This document shows, piece after piece, positions 1 to 7,923 of a stretch of DNA of 36,705 bases. The translations under genes and the position numbers were made by a program. The notes under the pieces are model-generated. The model searched no databases. It saw nothing but the letters and a program-made list of their open reading frames with translations, and was not told the DNA's origin. Origin of the DNA: Rhizomonospora bruguierae (lineage in GTDB: Bacteria; Actinomycetota; Actinomycetes; Mycobacteriales; Micromonosporaceae); NCBI RefSeq assembly GCF_018397995.1, contig NZ_BBQH01000087.1:1-36705 (forward strand), given 5' to 3'. How positions within the stretch are numbered: position 1 is the first letter of the stretch; every line of letters begins with the position of its first letter.

Positions 1-36
1 CGCCGCCCGCGCCGCCCGCGCCGCCCGCGCCGCTCG
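1..36. repeat. 9-bp GC tandem repeat at window edge
   Basis: Four head-to-tail copies of CGCCGCCCG, the last with one T change, end two bases before the stop codon of the PhzE-like gene. The unit is a multiple of three, so it may be low-complexity coding sequence of a neighbouring gene cut by the window edge, or a simple minisatellite. No function can be assigned. Confidence 0.6.
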
Positions 37-38
37 TG

Positions 39-1940
39 TCACGGCGCCGGCAGGGTGGCGGGCAGGAGCGCGGGGAGCAGGTCCGACAGGACGGCCACCC
101 CGTCCCGGCTGAGCACCGACTCAGGGTGGAACTGCACGCCCGCGAAAAACTCTCCCCGCAGCGCGTGCACCGCGCCGTCGCCCGCGTCGCGGGCCAGCCG
201 GACGCGCCCGTACCCGGTCGCCACCTCGTCCTCGTCGGCCAGCGCGGTGAACGTCGAATAGAAGCCCACCCGCCGCGTGCTGCCGAACATCTCCACGTCC
301 CGCTGGAGGCCCTGATAGGGGGCGGTGCGGCGGTGCATCCGCAATCCCAGGTGCGCGGCGAGCACCTGGTGGCCCAGGCAGACGCCGAGCGCCGGGCGGC
401 GGGTGGCCAGCAGATCCCGGACCAGGCGGCGCAGCGCGCGCATCTTGGCGTCCGCCCCGTCCCGCGGATCGCCCGGGCCGGGGCCGACCACCACCAGGTC
501 GAAGCCGGTGAGGTCGCCGATCCCGGTGTACGGGCGCAGCGTCACCCGCGGGCCGAGGGCCCGCAGGACGTGGGCGAGCATGCCGGTGAACGAGTCCTCG
601 GCGTCCACGATGAGCACGTGCCGACCGACGAGCGCGGGCAGGTGCAGCGCGTCCGGCTCGCGCTCCGCCAGCCAGAAGCGGGCCAGATCGGTGTTGCGGG
701 CGGCCAGCGCGGCGGCGATCCGGGGGTCGTCGGCGAGCCGGTCCGGCCGGTCCGCCGGCCGGGCCGGGGCGGCGGGGTGCAGGCCCAGGGCGGTGAGCAC
801 GCCGGCCGCCTTGGCGTGGGTCTCGGCGACCTCGCCCGCCGGGGTGCTGTGCCGCACCATCGTGGCGCCGACCGGCACCCGGACCCGGCCGTCCGCGGTC
901 AGTTCGGCGGTGCGGATGAGGATGGCCGAGTCCAGCGACTGCCGCCCCGCCCCGTCGTAGCCGAGCAGGGCGACCGCGCCGGAGTAGTACCGGCGGCCGG
1001 TTCCCTCGTGCCGGGCGATGACCCGGCAAGCGTTCTCGATCGGGCTGCCCGTGACGGTCGGGGCGAACATCGTCTCGCGCAGCACGTCCCGCACGTCCAG
1101 CGAGCCCCGCCCGGCCAGCAGGTACTCGGTGTGCGTCAGGTGCGCCATCTCCTTCACGTACGGGCCGACGACCTGGCCGCCCCGGTCCGCGACGGTCGCC
1201 ATCATCTTCAGTTCCTCGTCGAGGACCATGTACAGCTCGTCGGTCTCCTTCCGGTCGGCGAGGAAGCGCAGCAGCGCGTCCGGGTCGGCGCCGGCCGGGC
1301 CGTGCCGGTGGGTGCCGCTGATCGGGTTCTTCATGACCAGCCCGTCCTCGACGCTGACCTGCCGCTCCGGGCTCGCGCCGACCAGCGTGCGGCCGCCGGT
1401 GTGCACGAGGAACGTCCAGTACGCGCCGCGTTCGCCGACGAGCAGCCGGCGCAGCGCGCGGACCGCCGCGGCCAGCGGCGGTCCGTCGAGGTGGGCGGTG
1501 AACGCGCGGTGGATGACGAAGTTGGCGCCCTCGCCGGTGCCGATCTCCTCGGCCAGCACCCGCTCGACGGTCCGGGCGTAGGCGTCGTCGTCGATCTCGA
1601 AGCCGCCGCCGGCGGTGGCGATCTCGCCGGCCGGCAGCGCCGACCGGGCGGCCGGCAGCGGCACCCGCTCGGCGGCGTCGATGACCAGGCATTCCAGCGG
1701 CAGTCCGTCGTCCACGCAGGCGAAGCCGCGCTCGGAGATCTGCCGGTACGGGATGACGGCCAGGGTGCGGGGGCCGGGGGCGCCCGCGGTGGGCAGCGGC
1801 ACGGCGCCCAGCCGCCCGACCGGGGCGGCGGTGCCGGTGAAGACCTCCAGGTCGTCGCTGCCCTCGCGGTGCAGCAGCGCGAACGGGCCGGGGTCGGCGC
1901 CGGCGGCGATCGTGGTGAGGAGTGTGTCGAGCAGGGTCAC
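39..1940 (-). CDS. phzE: PhzE-type ADIC synthase / anthranilate synthase fusion
   Basis: Predicted 633-residue bifunctional enzyme converting chorismate plus glutamine to 2-amino-2-deoxyisochorismate, the first step towards phenazines and related amino-benzoate products. The N-terminal two thirds is a chorismate-binding TrpE-like domain with the blocks MKNPISGTHRHGP, DELYMVLDEELKMMA and MFAPTVTGSPIENACRV, which match PhzE more closely than housekeeping TrpE. From about residue 440 a class I glutamine amidotransferase follows, with the nucleophile motif GVCLGHQ and the FHPES histidine motif. The length agrees with PhzE (about 637). The start is GTG with AAAGGA six bases upstream. No other phenazine gene (phzA/B, D, F, G) is in the window, though the gene points towards the left edge, where more may lie. 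It could alternatively be an orphan anthranilate-type synthase. Confidence 0.85.
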   Translation of the reverse strand: MTLLDTLLTTIAAGADPGPFALLHREGSDDLEVFTGTAAPVGRLGAVPLPTAGAPGPRTLAVIPYRQISERGFACVDDGLPLECLVIDAAERVPLPAARSALPAGEIATAGGGFEIDDDAYARTVERVLAEEIGTGEGANFVIHRAFTAHLDGPPLAAAVRALRRLLVGERGAYWTFLVHTGGRTLVGASPERQVSVEDGLVMKNPISGTHRHGPAGADPDALLRFLADRKETDELYMVLDEELKMMATVADRGGQVVGPYVKEMAHLTHTEYLLAGRGSLDVRDVLRETMFAPTVTGSPIENACRVIARHEGTGRRYYSGAVALLGYDGAGRQSLDSAILIRTAELTADGRVRVPVGATMVRHSTPAGEVAETHAKAAGVLTALGLHPAAPARPADRPDRLADDPRIAAALAARNTDLARFWLAEREPDALHLPALVGRHVLIVDAEDSFTGMLAHVLRALGPRVTLRPYTGIGDLTGFDLVVVGPGPGDPRDGADAKMRALRRLVRDLLATRRPALGVCLGHQVLAAHLGLRMHRRTAPYQGLQRDVEMFGSTRRVGFYSTFTALADEDEVATGYGRVRLARDAGDGAVHALRGEFFAGVQFHPESVLSRDGVAVLSDLLPALLPATLPAP

Positions 1941-2146
1941 GGCGGTCCTTTACGGGCGGGGGCCGCTGGCTCGGCGCCCGGTGCTGCCCGAAGGACTCAC
2001 GGCGGCCGCCTCATCGGGCGGCCGCGTCGGGAACGTTACGCGCGGGTCGGGTGGGCCGCCGGTCGGGCGGGCCACCAGGAGTTCAAACGCGCGGGCATGC
2101 CGACACTCTACAACGGGCACCAGCCCACCGCCGCCCGCACGGGCGA

Positions 2147-2161
2147 TAGCGTGGCGGGCGA
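2147..2161 (+). promoter_or_regulatory. possible -10 of a leaderless promoter
   Basis: TAGCGT at 2147-2152 fits the actinobacterial -10 consensus and would place transcription start at or next to the ATG at 2161. No Shine-Dalgarno sequence precedes that ATG, which suits leaderless translation. No convincing -35 is visible, so this is tentative. Confidence 0.3.
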
Positions 2162-3501
2162 TGAACGTTCTCGCCCTGGACCTCGGCACCTCGTCGGTGC
2201 GCGCCCTGGTGCTCGACGCCGCCGCCGCCCCGGTACCGGGTGCGCTCGCCCGCCGCTCCGCCCTCGTCCAGGTCGACCGGGAGGGCGCCGGCACGCTGGA
2301 TCCGCGCCGGTACCTCGCCGCGCTGGTCGAGTGCCTGGACGAACTGTCCGCCGCCGGTCGGCTCGCGGGCGTGTCGCTGGTGGCCACCTCGACGCAGTGG
2401 CACTCGGTGCTGCCGGTGGACGCCGCGGGCGAGCCGATGAGTCCGGTGCTGACGTGGCTGGACAGCCGCCCGGAGCCGCCGCCCGGCGCGCCCGGCCCGG
2501 CCGATCCGGAGGACTTCCACCGCCGCACCGGCGCCTGGCATCACGGTCTGTACTGGACGGTGCGGATCCCGTGGCTCACCGCCCGGTTGGCGGCCACGCC
2601 GGCGGGCTTCGTCGGCCTGCCGGAGTTCGTCCTCGGCGCGCTGCTCGGCGCGCCCGTGCCCACGTCGGTCTCGGTCGCCTCCGGCACCGGCCTGCTCGAA
2701 CTGTCCACGATGGAGTGGGACGCGGAGGCGCGCGCCCTGGCGGGCGTCGACCCGCGGCGGCTGCCCCCGATCGCGCCGCCCGGCTGGCACGGCCGGCTCG
2801 CCGCCCGGTTCGCGGCCCGCTGGCCGGAGCTGCGTGACGTCGCGTGGGCGCCCCCGGTCGGGGACGGTGCCGCCTCCAACGCCGGTTCGGGCTGCCTGAC
2901 CCCGGACCGGGCCGCGGTCACCGTCGGCACGTCGGCCGCGGTGCGGCTGATCCAGCCCGCCCCGGCCGGTGCCGCGCTGCCGCCGCTGCCGCCGGCCCTT
3001 TGGCGGTACCGGGTGGACCACGGTCGCATCGTCACCGGCGTCGCCTATTCCAGCGGCGGGAATCTGTACGCCTGGGCGCGGCGGGTGCTGCGGCTGCCGG
3101 AGGGCCCGGCGCTGGAGGAGGCGTTGGCGGATATCGATCCGGCGTGCACCCTGCCCGCCGACCCCCGGCTGGCCGGCGACCGGCCGCCCGGCCGCGCCCC
3201 CGCCGGCTCCGGCGAACTGCGCGGCATCGGCCTGGCGACCGCCGGGGTGGATCTGCTCGCCGCGCTCCTCAACGGAGTCTGCCGGCGGATCGCCGACGAC
3301 CTGACTGTGATCGAGTCCACAGTCGATGGGCGGGTGGGGGTGGTGCTCGGCGGCGGCGCGGTGGCCGCCTCCGCGTGGTGGCGGCGGGCATTCCGGTCGG
3401 CCCTTGCGCCGCGGCTGGTGACCGACAACGATCAGCCCGAGGTCGGTGCGGTGGGCGCCGCCCGGCTGGCCGCCCGACCGCACGGTCGGCCGGAAATGTA
3501 G
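2161..3501 (+). CDS. FGGY-family carbohydrate kinase (gluconokinase-like)
   Basis: A 446-residue cytoplasmic sugar kinase expected to phosphorylate a sugar or sugar acid with ATP. The ASKHA-fold phosphate-1 motif is at the N-terminus (LALDLGTSSVRALVLD), followed by the substrate-side STQWHSVLPVD and LTWLDSRP segments typical of FGGY kinases. The second half has GDGAASNAGSGC and VTVGTSAAVRL (phosphate-2 region) and the adenosine motif GVVLGGGAVAAS. The protein is somewhat shorter than xylulokinase or glycerol kinase (about 490-500) and closer to gluconokinase size. The ATG at 2161 is the first start in frame with the conserved N-terminus. It is divergent from the PhzE-like gene across 220 bp. 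The exact substrate cannot be read from the sequence. Confidence 0.85.
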   Translation: MNVLALDLGTSSVRALVLDAAAAPVPGALARRSALVQVDREGAGTLDPRRYLAALVECLDELSAAGRLAGVSLVATSTQWHSVLPVDAAGEPMSPVLTWLDSRPEPPPGAPGPADPEDFHRRTGAWHHGLYWTVRIPWLTARLAATPAGFVGLPEFVLGALLGAPVPTSVSVASGTGLLELSTMEWDAEARALAGVDPRRLPPIAPPGWHGRLAARFAARWPELRDVAWAPPVGDGAASNAGSGCLTPDRAAVTVGTSAAVRLIQPAPAGAALPPLPPALWRYRVDHGRIVTGVAYSSGGNLYAWARRVLRLPEGPALEEALADIDPACTLPADPRLAGDRPPGRAPAGSGELRGIGLATAGVDLLAALLNGVCRRIADDLTVIESTVDGRVGVVLGGGAVAASAWWRRAFRSALAPRLVTDNDQPEVGAVGAARLAARPHGRPEM

Positions 3502-3513
3502 CCCAAGGTGCCG

Positions 3514-3541
3514 TTGACACTTCGGCTGATGCTGGTTGGAT
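3514..3541 (+). promoter_or_regulatory. probable promoter of the sensor kinase gene
   Basis: A perfect TTGACA lies at 3514-3519, with TTGGAT at 3536-3541 after a 16-bp spacer. It sits in the 108-bp gap between the FGGY kinase stop and the proposed GTG start at 3610, oriented towards the kinase. The -10 lacks the consensus A at position 2. Confidence 0.45.
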
Positions 3542-3609
3542 GGTATGCGCGCCGACGTGCGTGGCTCGTGCGCCCAGGATCGGGCCGGTGGACAGGAAGG
3601 GTGGGAGGC

Positions 3610-6399
3610 GTGGCGGCTGCCGTCCCCGGATCCGAGGGAATGGGCATTGGAGTGAGCCCGCACCGCCGGCGGCGAACCGGTGTACCGGAGCGCGAGGCGT
3701 CCACGCCGGCTTCCGGTGAGGACGCGTCGTTCGGCCTCCGGTTGACCGGCGCCCGGAGCGGCACCCCGGCCAGCGTCCCGGGCGGCGGTCCGGCCAGCGC
3801 ACCACCGCCCGGCCCGGCCCGGCCGCCCCGCTCCCGCCTGCGGGTCCGCGACTGGCGGGTGCCCAACAAGCTGATCGCCGTGCTGCTGGTGCCCTCGCTG
3901 GCGTTCCTGGTGCTGGCCGCCATCCAGGTCACCGCGCTGGCCGACGAGGCCCAGACGCTCAACCAGTTCGAGCGGCAGGTCCGGCTGGCCGGGCCGATCA
4001 CCACACTGGTCCACCAGGTGCAGGACGAGCGGGACACCACCCTCGCCGGCCTCGGCGCCCTCCTGCCGCTGCCCGAGCCGCAGCGGGACACCGGCAAGCT
4101 CGGGAACCTGCTCGCCGAGCAGTACACCAATGTGGACGGTGCGATCGCCGACCTGCGCGCCCGGGTCGCCGACGCGCAGCCGGACACGGCGGCCTGGCGG
4201 GAGGCGTGGGCGCTGGCCAACAACTGGCTCGGCCAGCTCACCGCCGTCCGCGAGGGGGTCCGCACGAACGCCATCGGCGCGCTCGGCGCCTACGACTACT
4301 ACGCGCAGCTCGACGACGCGTTGCTGGCCCTGCTCGGCACGCCCTCGCCGGGCAGCGGGCACACCGACCTGATCGAGGCGCAGAACGGCCTGATCGCGAT
4401 GGGCCGGACCAAGGAGCTGGCCTCGCGGCTGCGGGGCCGGGTCGCGGCGGTCACCGCCGCCCGCCGCTACCAGCCGGGCGACTACGTGGACGTCGCCGAC
4501 CTGCGCGGCCAGTACGTGCAGGCGCTGGTCAGCTTCCGCGGCAGCTCGCCCACCAACCAGGTGTTCGTCTACGACGACCTGGTGCGCGGCAAGGCGGTGT
4601 ACGACACCGGCCGGCTCGCCCAGACGCTGGTGGACAGCACCGGTCGCGGCCGGGTCCCGGTCGGCAACGACGAGTGGTGGACCGCCAGCACCACCCAGCA
4701 GGATCTGACCCGGCAGGTCGAGCAGCGCCTGGTCAGCCGGGTGACGGACGTGGCCGGGGCGCGCAGTTCGGCGCAGACCCGGCGCACCCTGCTGGCCACC
4801 GCCGTGATCCTGGCGGTGCTGGCGCTGGCCCTGCTGACCTCCGTCGCGATCGGCCGGTCGATGGCCGCCTCGCTGCTCCGGCTGCGCCACCAGGCCCTGC
4901 GGGTCGCGGACGGCGAGCTGCCGGAGCTGCTCCAGCGGCTGAGTTCGGTGCGCGCCGAGGTCCCCGAGGTGGCGGTGCGGGAGAGCCCGGTCCGCTCCGC
5001 GGACGAGATCGGTGAGGTGGCGGAGGCGTTCACGGCCGTGCACCGCAGCGCCGTGCACCTCGCGGTCGAGCAGGCCACCATGCGGCGCAACGTCAACGCG
5101 ATGTTCGTCAACCTGGCCCGGCGCAGCCAGGTCCTGGTCGAGCGGCAGCTGGAGCTGCTGGACGAGTTGGAGCGTGACGAGCGCGACCCGGACCAGCTGC
5201 ACAACCTGTTCCGCCTCGACCACCTGGCCGCCCGGATGCGCCGCAACGACGAGAACCTGCTGGTCCTGGCGGGCACCGAGGCCGCCCGCCGGTGGAGCGC
5301 CCCGGTGTCGCTGCCCAGCGCGGTGCTCGCCGCGATGGGCGAGATAGAGCAGTACACCCGGGTCCGGCACGACATCGCGGACAACCCCCACGTGGCCGGG
5401 CACGCGGTGGCCGACCTCGTCCACCTGCTGGCCGAGCTGCTGGAGAACGCCACCTCGTTCTCCCCGCCGACCACCCCCGTGCTGATCACCGGCCAGCAGA
5501 CCCGGGTCGGCGGCGCGTTCATCGAGATCGCCGACGAGGGGCTGGGCATGAGCGAGCGCGCCCTCGTCGAGGCCAACGAGGTGCTCGCCGCCCCGCCCGC
5601 CGCGGATGTGGCCGCCTCCGAGCGGATGGGCCTGTTCGTGGTCAGCCACATCGCCGCCCGGCACGGCGTCACGGTCCGGCTGCGCGGGGCCGACCCCGGT
5701 GTGGTCGCCTCCGTCGAGCTGCCGCCCAACCTGGTCACCCTGGAGCAGCGCCCGGGCGTCGGCCGCGGGGTCGTCCGCCCCGGCATCAGCGCGCTCGCCG
5801 CGGCCGTCCTGCCGGCCAGCGCAACCGCCACCGCGCAGATCACCGCGCCGGCCGTGCCCTCGGCGCCCGGCCTGAGCCGGCTGCCGCTGGGCCGTTCCGG
5901 GCGCCGCGGCATCGCCGCCGCCGGCGGCGACGACCCCGACGCGCGCAGCGCCTGGTGGTCCCGCAGCGGGCGATCCGGTGCCGGCGCGCGCGGCGGCAAC
6001 GGCCTCGCCCGGCCCGCGGGCCACGGGTCGCCGCAGGCCGGGTACGGCGCCGCCGCGGCGGGTGGCGGGCACCCCCAGCAGTCGGCCGGCGGCACGCCGA
6101 TCAGCGGCGTGCCGGTCCCGCCGGCCGCCGGCGGCCAGTTCGCCGGCGCGGCGCCGCCCGCGGTGCCGATCACCGGCGGCACCGCGTCGTCCGGGCTGCC
6201 CCTGCGGGTACCCATGGCGCAGCTCCCGCAGGACACCGCCGCGGCCCCCCGCGTGCCGGCGCAGCGGGACGACCCGGACCCCATGGCCATCGGTGGTGTC
6301 CTGTCCCGGTTCTACGGCGGCGTACGCCGGGCGGAGGCCGAAGATGCCAGCACGTCAGGACCTGCGCCGTGGCGTGGCGCGGGTAGCGAGGAGGACTAA
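3610..6399 (+). CDS. nitrate/nitrite-sensing-domain sensor histidine kinase (conservon CvnA-like)
   Basis: A 929-residue membrane sensor kinase. After a Pro/Gly/Ala-rich cytoplasmic N-terminus there is a first membrane helix (LIAVLLVPSLAFLVLAAIQV), an extracytoplasmic domain of about 280 residues of the NIT type, a second helix (TAVILAVLALALLTSVAIG), a HAMP-like linker and a kinase core. The core has an atypical dimerization segment (FRLDHLAARMRRND), an N-box (LLAELLENATSFSPP), G1 (IEIADEGLGM) and G2 (GLFVVSHIAARHG). About 200 low-complexity residues follow. GTG at 3610 is chosen because AGGAAGG ends nine bases upstream; ATG at 3640 is an alternative. In Streptomyces conservons the CvnA kinase works with a roadblock protein, a DUF742 protein and a GTPase. 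Here only the roadblock gene follows, 6 bp downstream. Confidence 0.88.
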   Translation: MAAAVPGSEGMGIGVSPHRRRRTGVPEREASTPASGEDASFGLRLTGARSGTPASVPGGGPASAPPPGPARPPRSRLRVRDWRVPNKLIAVLLVPSLAFLVLAAIQVTALADEAQTLNQFERQVRLAGPITTLVHQVQDERDTTLAGLGALLPLPEPQRDTGKLGNLLAEQYTNVDGAIADLRARVADAQPDTAAWREAWALANNWLGQLTAVREGVRTNAIGALGAYDYYAQLDDALLALLGTPSPGSGHTDLIEAQNGLIAMGRTKELASRLRGRVAAVTAARRYQPGDYVDVADLRGQYVQALVSFRGSSPTNQVFVYDDLVRGKAVYDTGRLAQTLVDSTGRGRVPVGNDEWWTASTTQQDLTRQVEQRLVSRVTDVAGARSSAQTRRTLLATAVILAVLALALLTSVAIGRSMAASLLRLRHQALRVADGELPELLQRLSSVRAEVPEVAVRESPVRSADEIGEVAEAFTAVHRSAVHLAVEQATMRRNVNAMFVNLARRSQVLVERQLELLDELERDERDPDQLHNLFRLDHLAARMRRNDENLLVLAGTEAARRWSAPVSLPSAVLAAMGEIEQYTRVRHDIADNPHVAGHAVADLVHLLAELLENATSFSPPTTPVLITGQQTRVGGAFIEIADEGLGMSERALVEANEVLAAPPAADVAASERMGLFVVSHIAARHGVTVRLRGADPGVVASVELPPNLVTLEQRPGVGRGVVRPGISALAAAVLPASATATAQITAPAVPSAPGLSRLPLGRSGRRGIAAAGGDDPDARSAWWSRSGRSGAGARGGNGLARPAGHGSPQAGYGAAAAGGGHPQQSAGGTPISGVPVPPAAGGQFAGAAPPAVPITGGTASSGLPLRVPMAQLPQDTAAAPRVPAQRDDPDPMAIGGVLSRFYGGVRRAEAEDASTSGPAPWRGAGSEED

Positions 6400-6405
6400 G
6401 CACCC

Positions 6406-6828
6406 GTGAAAACCTTGAGTCAGCAGGCCCGCGACCTGTCCTGGCTGGTGAGCGCGTTCGCGGAGCGCGTGCCGGGCGTGGCACACGCCGTGGTGGTCTC
6501 CTCGGACGGGCTGCTGGTGGCGGTCTCCGACCACCTTCCGCGTGACCACGCCGACAAGCTGGCCGCCGTCACCTCCGGCCTGTACAGCATCACCAACGGC
6601 GCGGCGCAGATGTTCGACGGCGACGAGGTGAAGCAGACCGTCGTCGAGATGGGGCGCGGCTTCTTCCTCGTCATGTCCATCCGGGACGGTTCCATCCTGG
6701 CCACCCTCGCCGCCGCGGACGCGGACATCGGCGTGGTCGGCTACGAGATGGCGCGGCTGGCCAAGCAGGCCGGCGAGATGCTGACCCCGGCGCTGCGCGC
6801 CGAACTACAGCAGGCGCTACCCCGGTAA
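6406..6828 (+). CDS. roadblock/LC7 domain protein (CvnB-like)
   Basis: A 140-residue cytoplasmic protein of the roadblock/LC7 fold, which acts in bacteria as a regulator or scaffold for small Ras-like GTPases. It has the typical start ([32 protein letters not shown]) split here as [16 protein letters not shown] and [14 protein letters not shown], a central [18 protein letters not shown], and [15 protein letters not shown] near the end. The GTG start has a strong GAGGAGGA ten bases upstream, inside the end of the kinase gene. Gene order kinase-roadblock is that of actinobacterial conservons, so it is probably the CvnB subunit. The usual next genes are absent: the following gene is convergent and unrelated, so a GTPase partner would have to come from elsewhere. 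Confidence 0.9.
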   Translation: MKTLSQQARDLSWLVSAFAERVPGVAHAVVVSSDGLLVAVSDHLPRDHADKLAAVTSGLYSITNGAAQMFDGDEVKQTVVEMGRGFFLVMSIRDGSILATLAAADADIGVVGYEMARLAKQAGEMLTPALRAELQQALPR

Positions 6829-6839
6829 CCCGGTCGCGC

Positions 6840-6879
6840 CGGGCACGGCGGGACGCGCCACACCGCGTGACCGTGCCCG
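6840..6879. terminator. bidirectional hairpin between convergent genes
   Basis: CGGGCACGG at 6840-6848 pairs with CCGTGCCCG at 6871-6879, and a second stem (ACGCG/CGCGT) forms inside the loop. It lies between the stops of the roadblock gene (plus) and the phosphotransferase gene (minus). There is no U-tract, as is common for actinobacterial terminators. Confidence 0.6.
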
Positions 6880-6907
6880 TCATGACCGGCGTACCGGTGC
6901 GCGCGGG

Positions 6908-7906
6908 TCAGAGGCGGGCGAGTTGGGCGTCCAGGAGACCGCGGATGCCCGCCTCGCGTTCCTCCTGCTCCGGGCCGGCCCAGCCGCGGGTCGCCCCCTC
7001 GATCGCCATGATCAGGTACAGGTAGCTGGTGTAGAGGGTGATGCGGCGCCCTTCGGCACCGTCCAGGTCGACCTCCGTGCCGTGCGCGTCCGTGTAGCCG
7101 GCCAGCACCTCGGGGGCGTCGGGCAGGTCGCGGAGCAGGGCCAGGCTGACCAGTTCCGCCAGCGGGTCGCCGTAGAAGGCGCGCTCGCCGTCGATCAGCC
7201 CGGCCACCTCCCAGCCACCGGACGCGGACGGCGTGACGAACACGTTGCCGTCCCACAGGTCGAAGTGGACCAGGGCGGGGCGGCGCACCTCGTCGAGCGC
7301 GTCCGCGTGGCGGCGGAGCAGGGCGGCGATGCGGTCGGGTGGTGCCGGAAGGGTGCTGCCCAGCCGGGCGGCGTCGGCCAGGACGTCGTCGATCATCGCG
7401 CCGAAGGCGCCCCGCCAGGTGGTCTGCCAGGTGCGGCTGCCGCGCTGCGGGTACCCGAAGCGGGTGCCGGTGACGCGGTGCGCCCGGCAGGCGATCGTGG
7501 TGATCCGGCGCCGGAGGTCGGCCAGCACGGAACCCGCGAGGCCGGCGCCGTTCAGGGGCACCCCGTCGACCCGGCTCATGAACATGAAGTCGCACTCGAT
7601 GACGGACCGATCATGGTCGGCGTACACCACCTCGGGGACCGGCGTGCCCGCCGGCCCGGCCCGCCGGTAGTACTCGACCTCGGTGCGCAGCAGGTCGACC
7701 TCGTGGGTGAGCAGCTTCAGCCCGGGCGGCGGGGAGATCTTGAGGACGAGCGGGCGGTCGTCGACGGTCACCGCGTACACGGCGTTGTAGGAGCCCTCGG
7801 TCAGTTCGACCGCGGAGGTGAGCTGACCGCCCGGCCCGAAGGCGCGGGCGGTCAGCGCGTGCAGCTCCGCCGCGGAGGCGCGCCGCTTGGTGCTGCTGCT
7901 GCTCAA
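6908..7906 (-). CDS. aminoglycoside phosphotransferase / fructosamine-kinase-like enzyme
   Basis: A 332-residue member of the APH-like kinase superfamily. The ATP-binding N-lobe has VLKISPP for the conserved lysine strand. The catalytic loop is HFDLWDGN (Brenner motif HxDxxxxN), followed by the metal-binding segment GLIDGERAFYGDPLAEL. The layout resembles aminoglycoside phosphotransferases and fructosamine kinases; real substrates in this family include sugars, choline and Amadori products, so drug resistance should not be assumed. The start is placed at TTG 7906, with GGAGAG six bases upstream, directly after the GH1 stop at 7924, so the two genes are probably cotranscribed. A role in carbohydrate handling alongside the glucosidase is inference. 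Confidence 0.8.
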   Translation of the reverse strand: MSSSSTKRRASAAELHALTARAFGPGGQLTSAVELTEGSYNAVYAVTVDDRPLVLKISPPPGLKLLTHEVDLLRTEVEYYRRAGPAGTPVPEVVYADHDRSVIECDFMFMSRVDGVPLNGAGLAGSVLADLRRRITTIACRAHRVTGTRFGYPQRGSRTWQTTWRGAFGAMIDDVLADAARLGSTLPAPPDRIAALLRRHADALDEVRRPALVHFDLWDGNVFVTPSASGGWEVAGLIDGERAFYGDPLAELVSLALLRDLPDAPEVLAGYTDAHGTEVDLDGAEGRRITLYTSYLYLIMAIEGATRGWAGPEQEEREAGIRGLLDAQLARL

Positions 7907-7923
7907 GCCGGCTCTCCGGGGGA

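Noticed and set aside
1941-2160. Small open frames between the PhzE-like and FGGY genes
   Set aside because: No ribosome binding sites or coding signal; divergent promoter region.
36-2837. Long plus-strand open frame of over 900 codons
   Set aside because: Antisense to the PhzE-like gene; no recognisable domains, and it runs on out of frame into the FGGY kinase. Typical of GC-rich DNA.
2083-6072. Minus-strand open frame of about 1,300 codons
   Set aside because: Antisense to the FGGY kinase and sensor kinase, both of which have strong family motifs. The translation is Arg/Gly/Ala-rich without domains.
6908-7906. Antibiotic-resistance reading of the aminoglycoside-phosphotransferase-like gene
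   Set aside because: The motifs define only the superfamily. Its position behind a beta-glucosidase gene favours a metabolic role; no evidence for drug modification.
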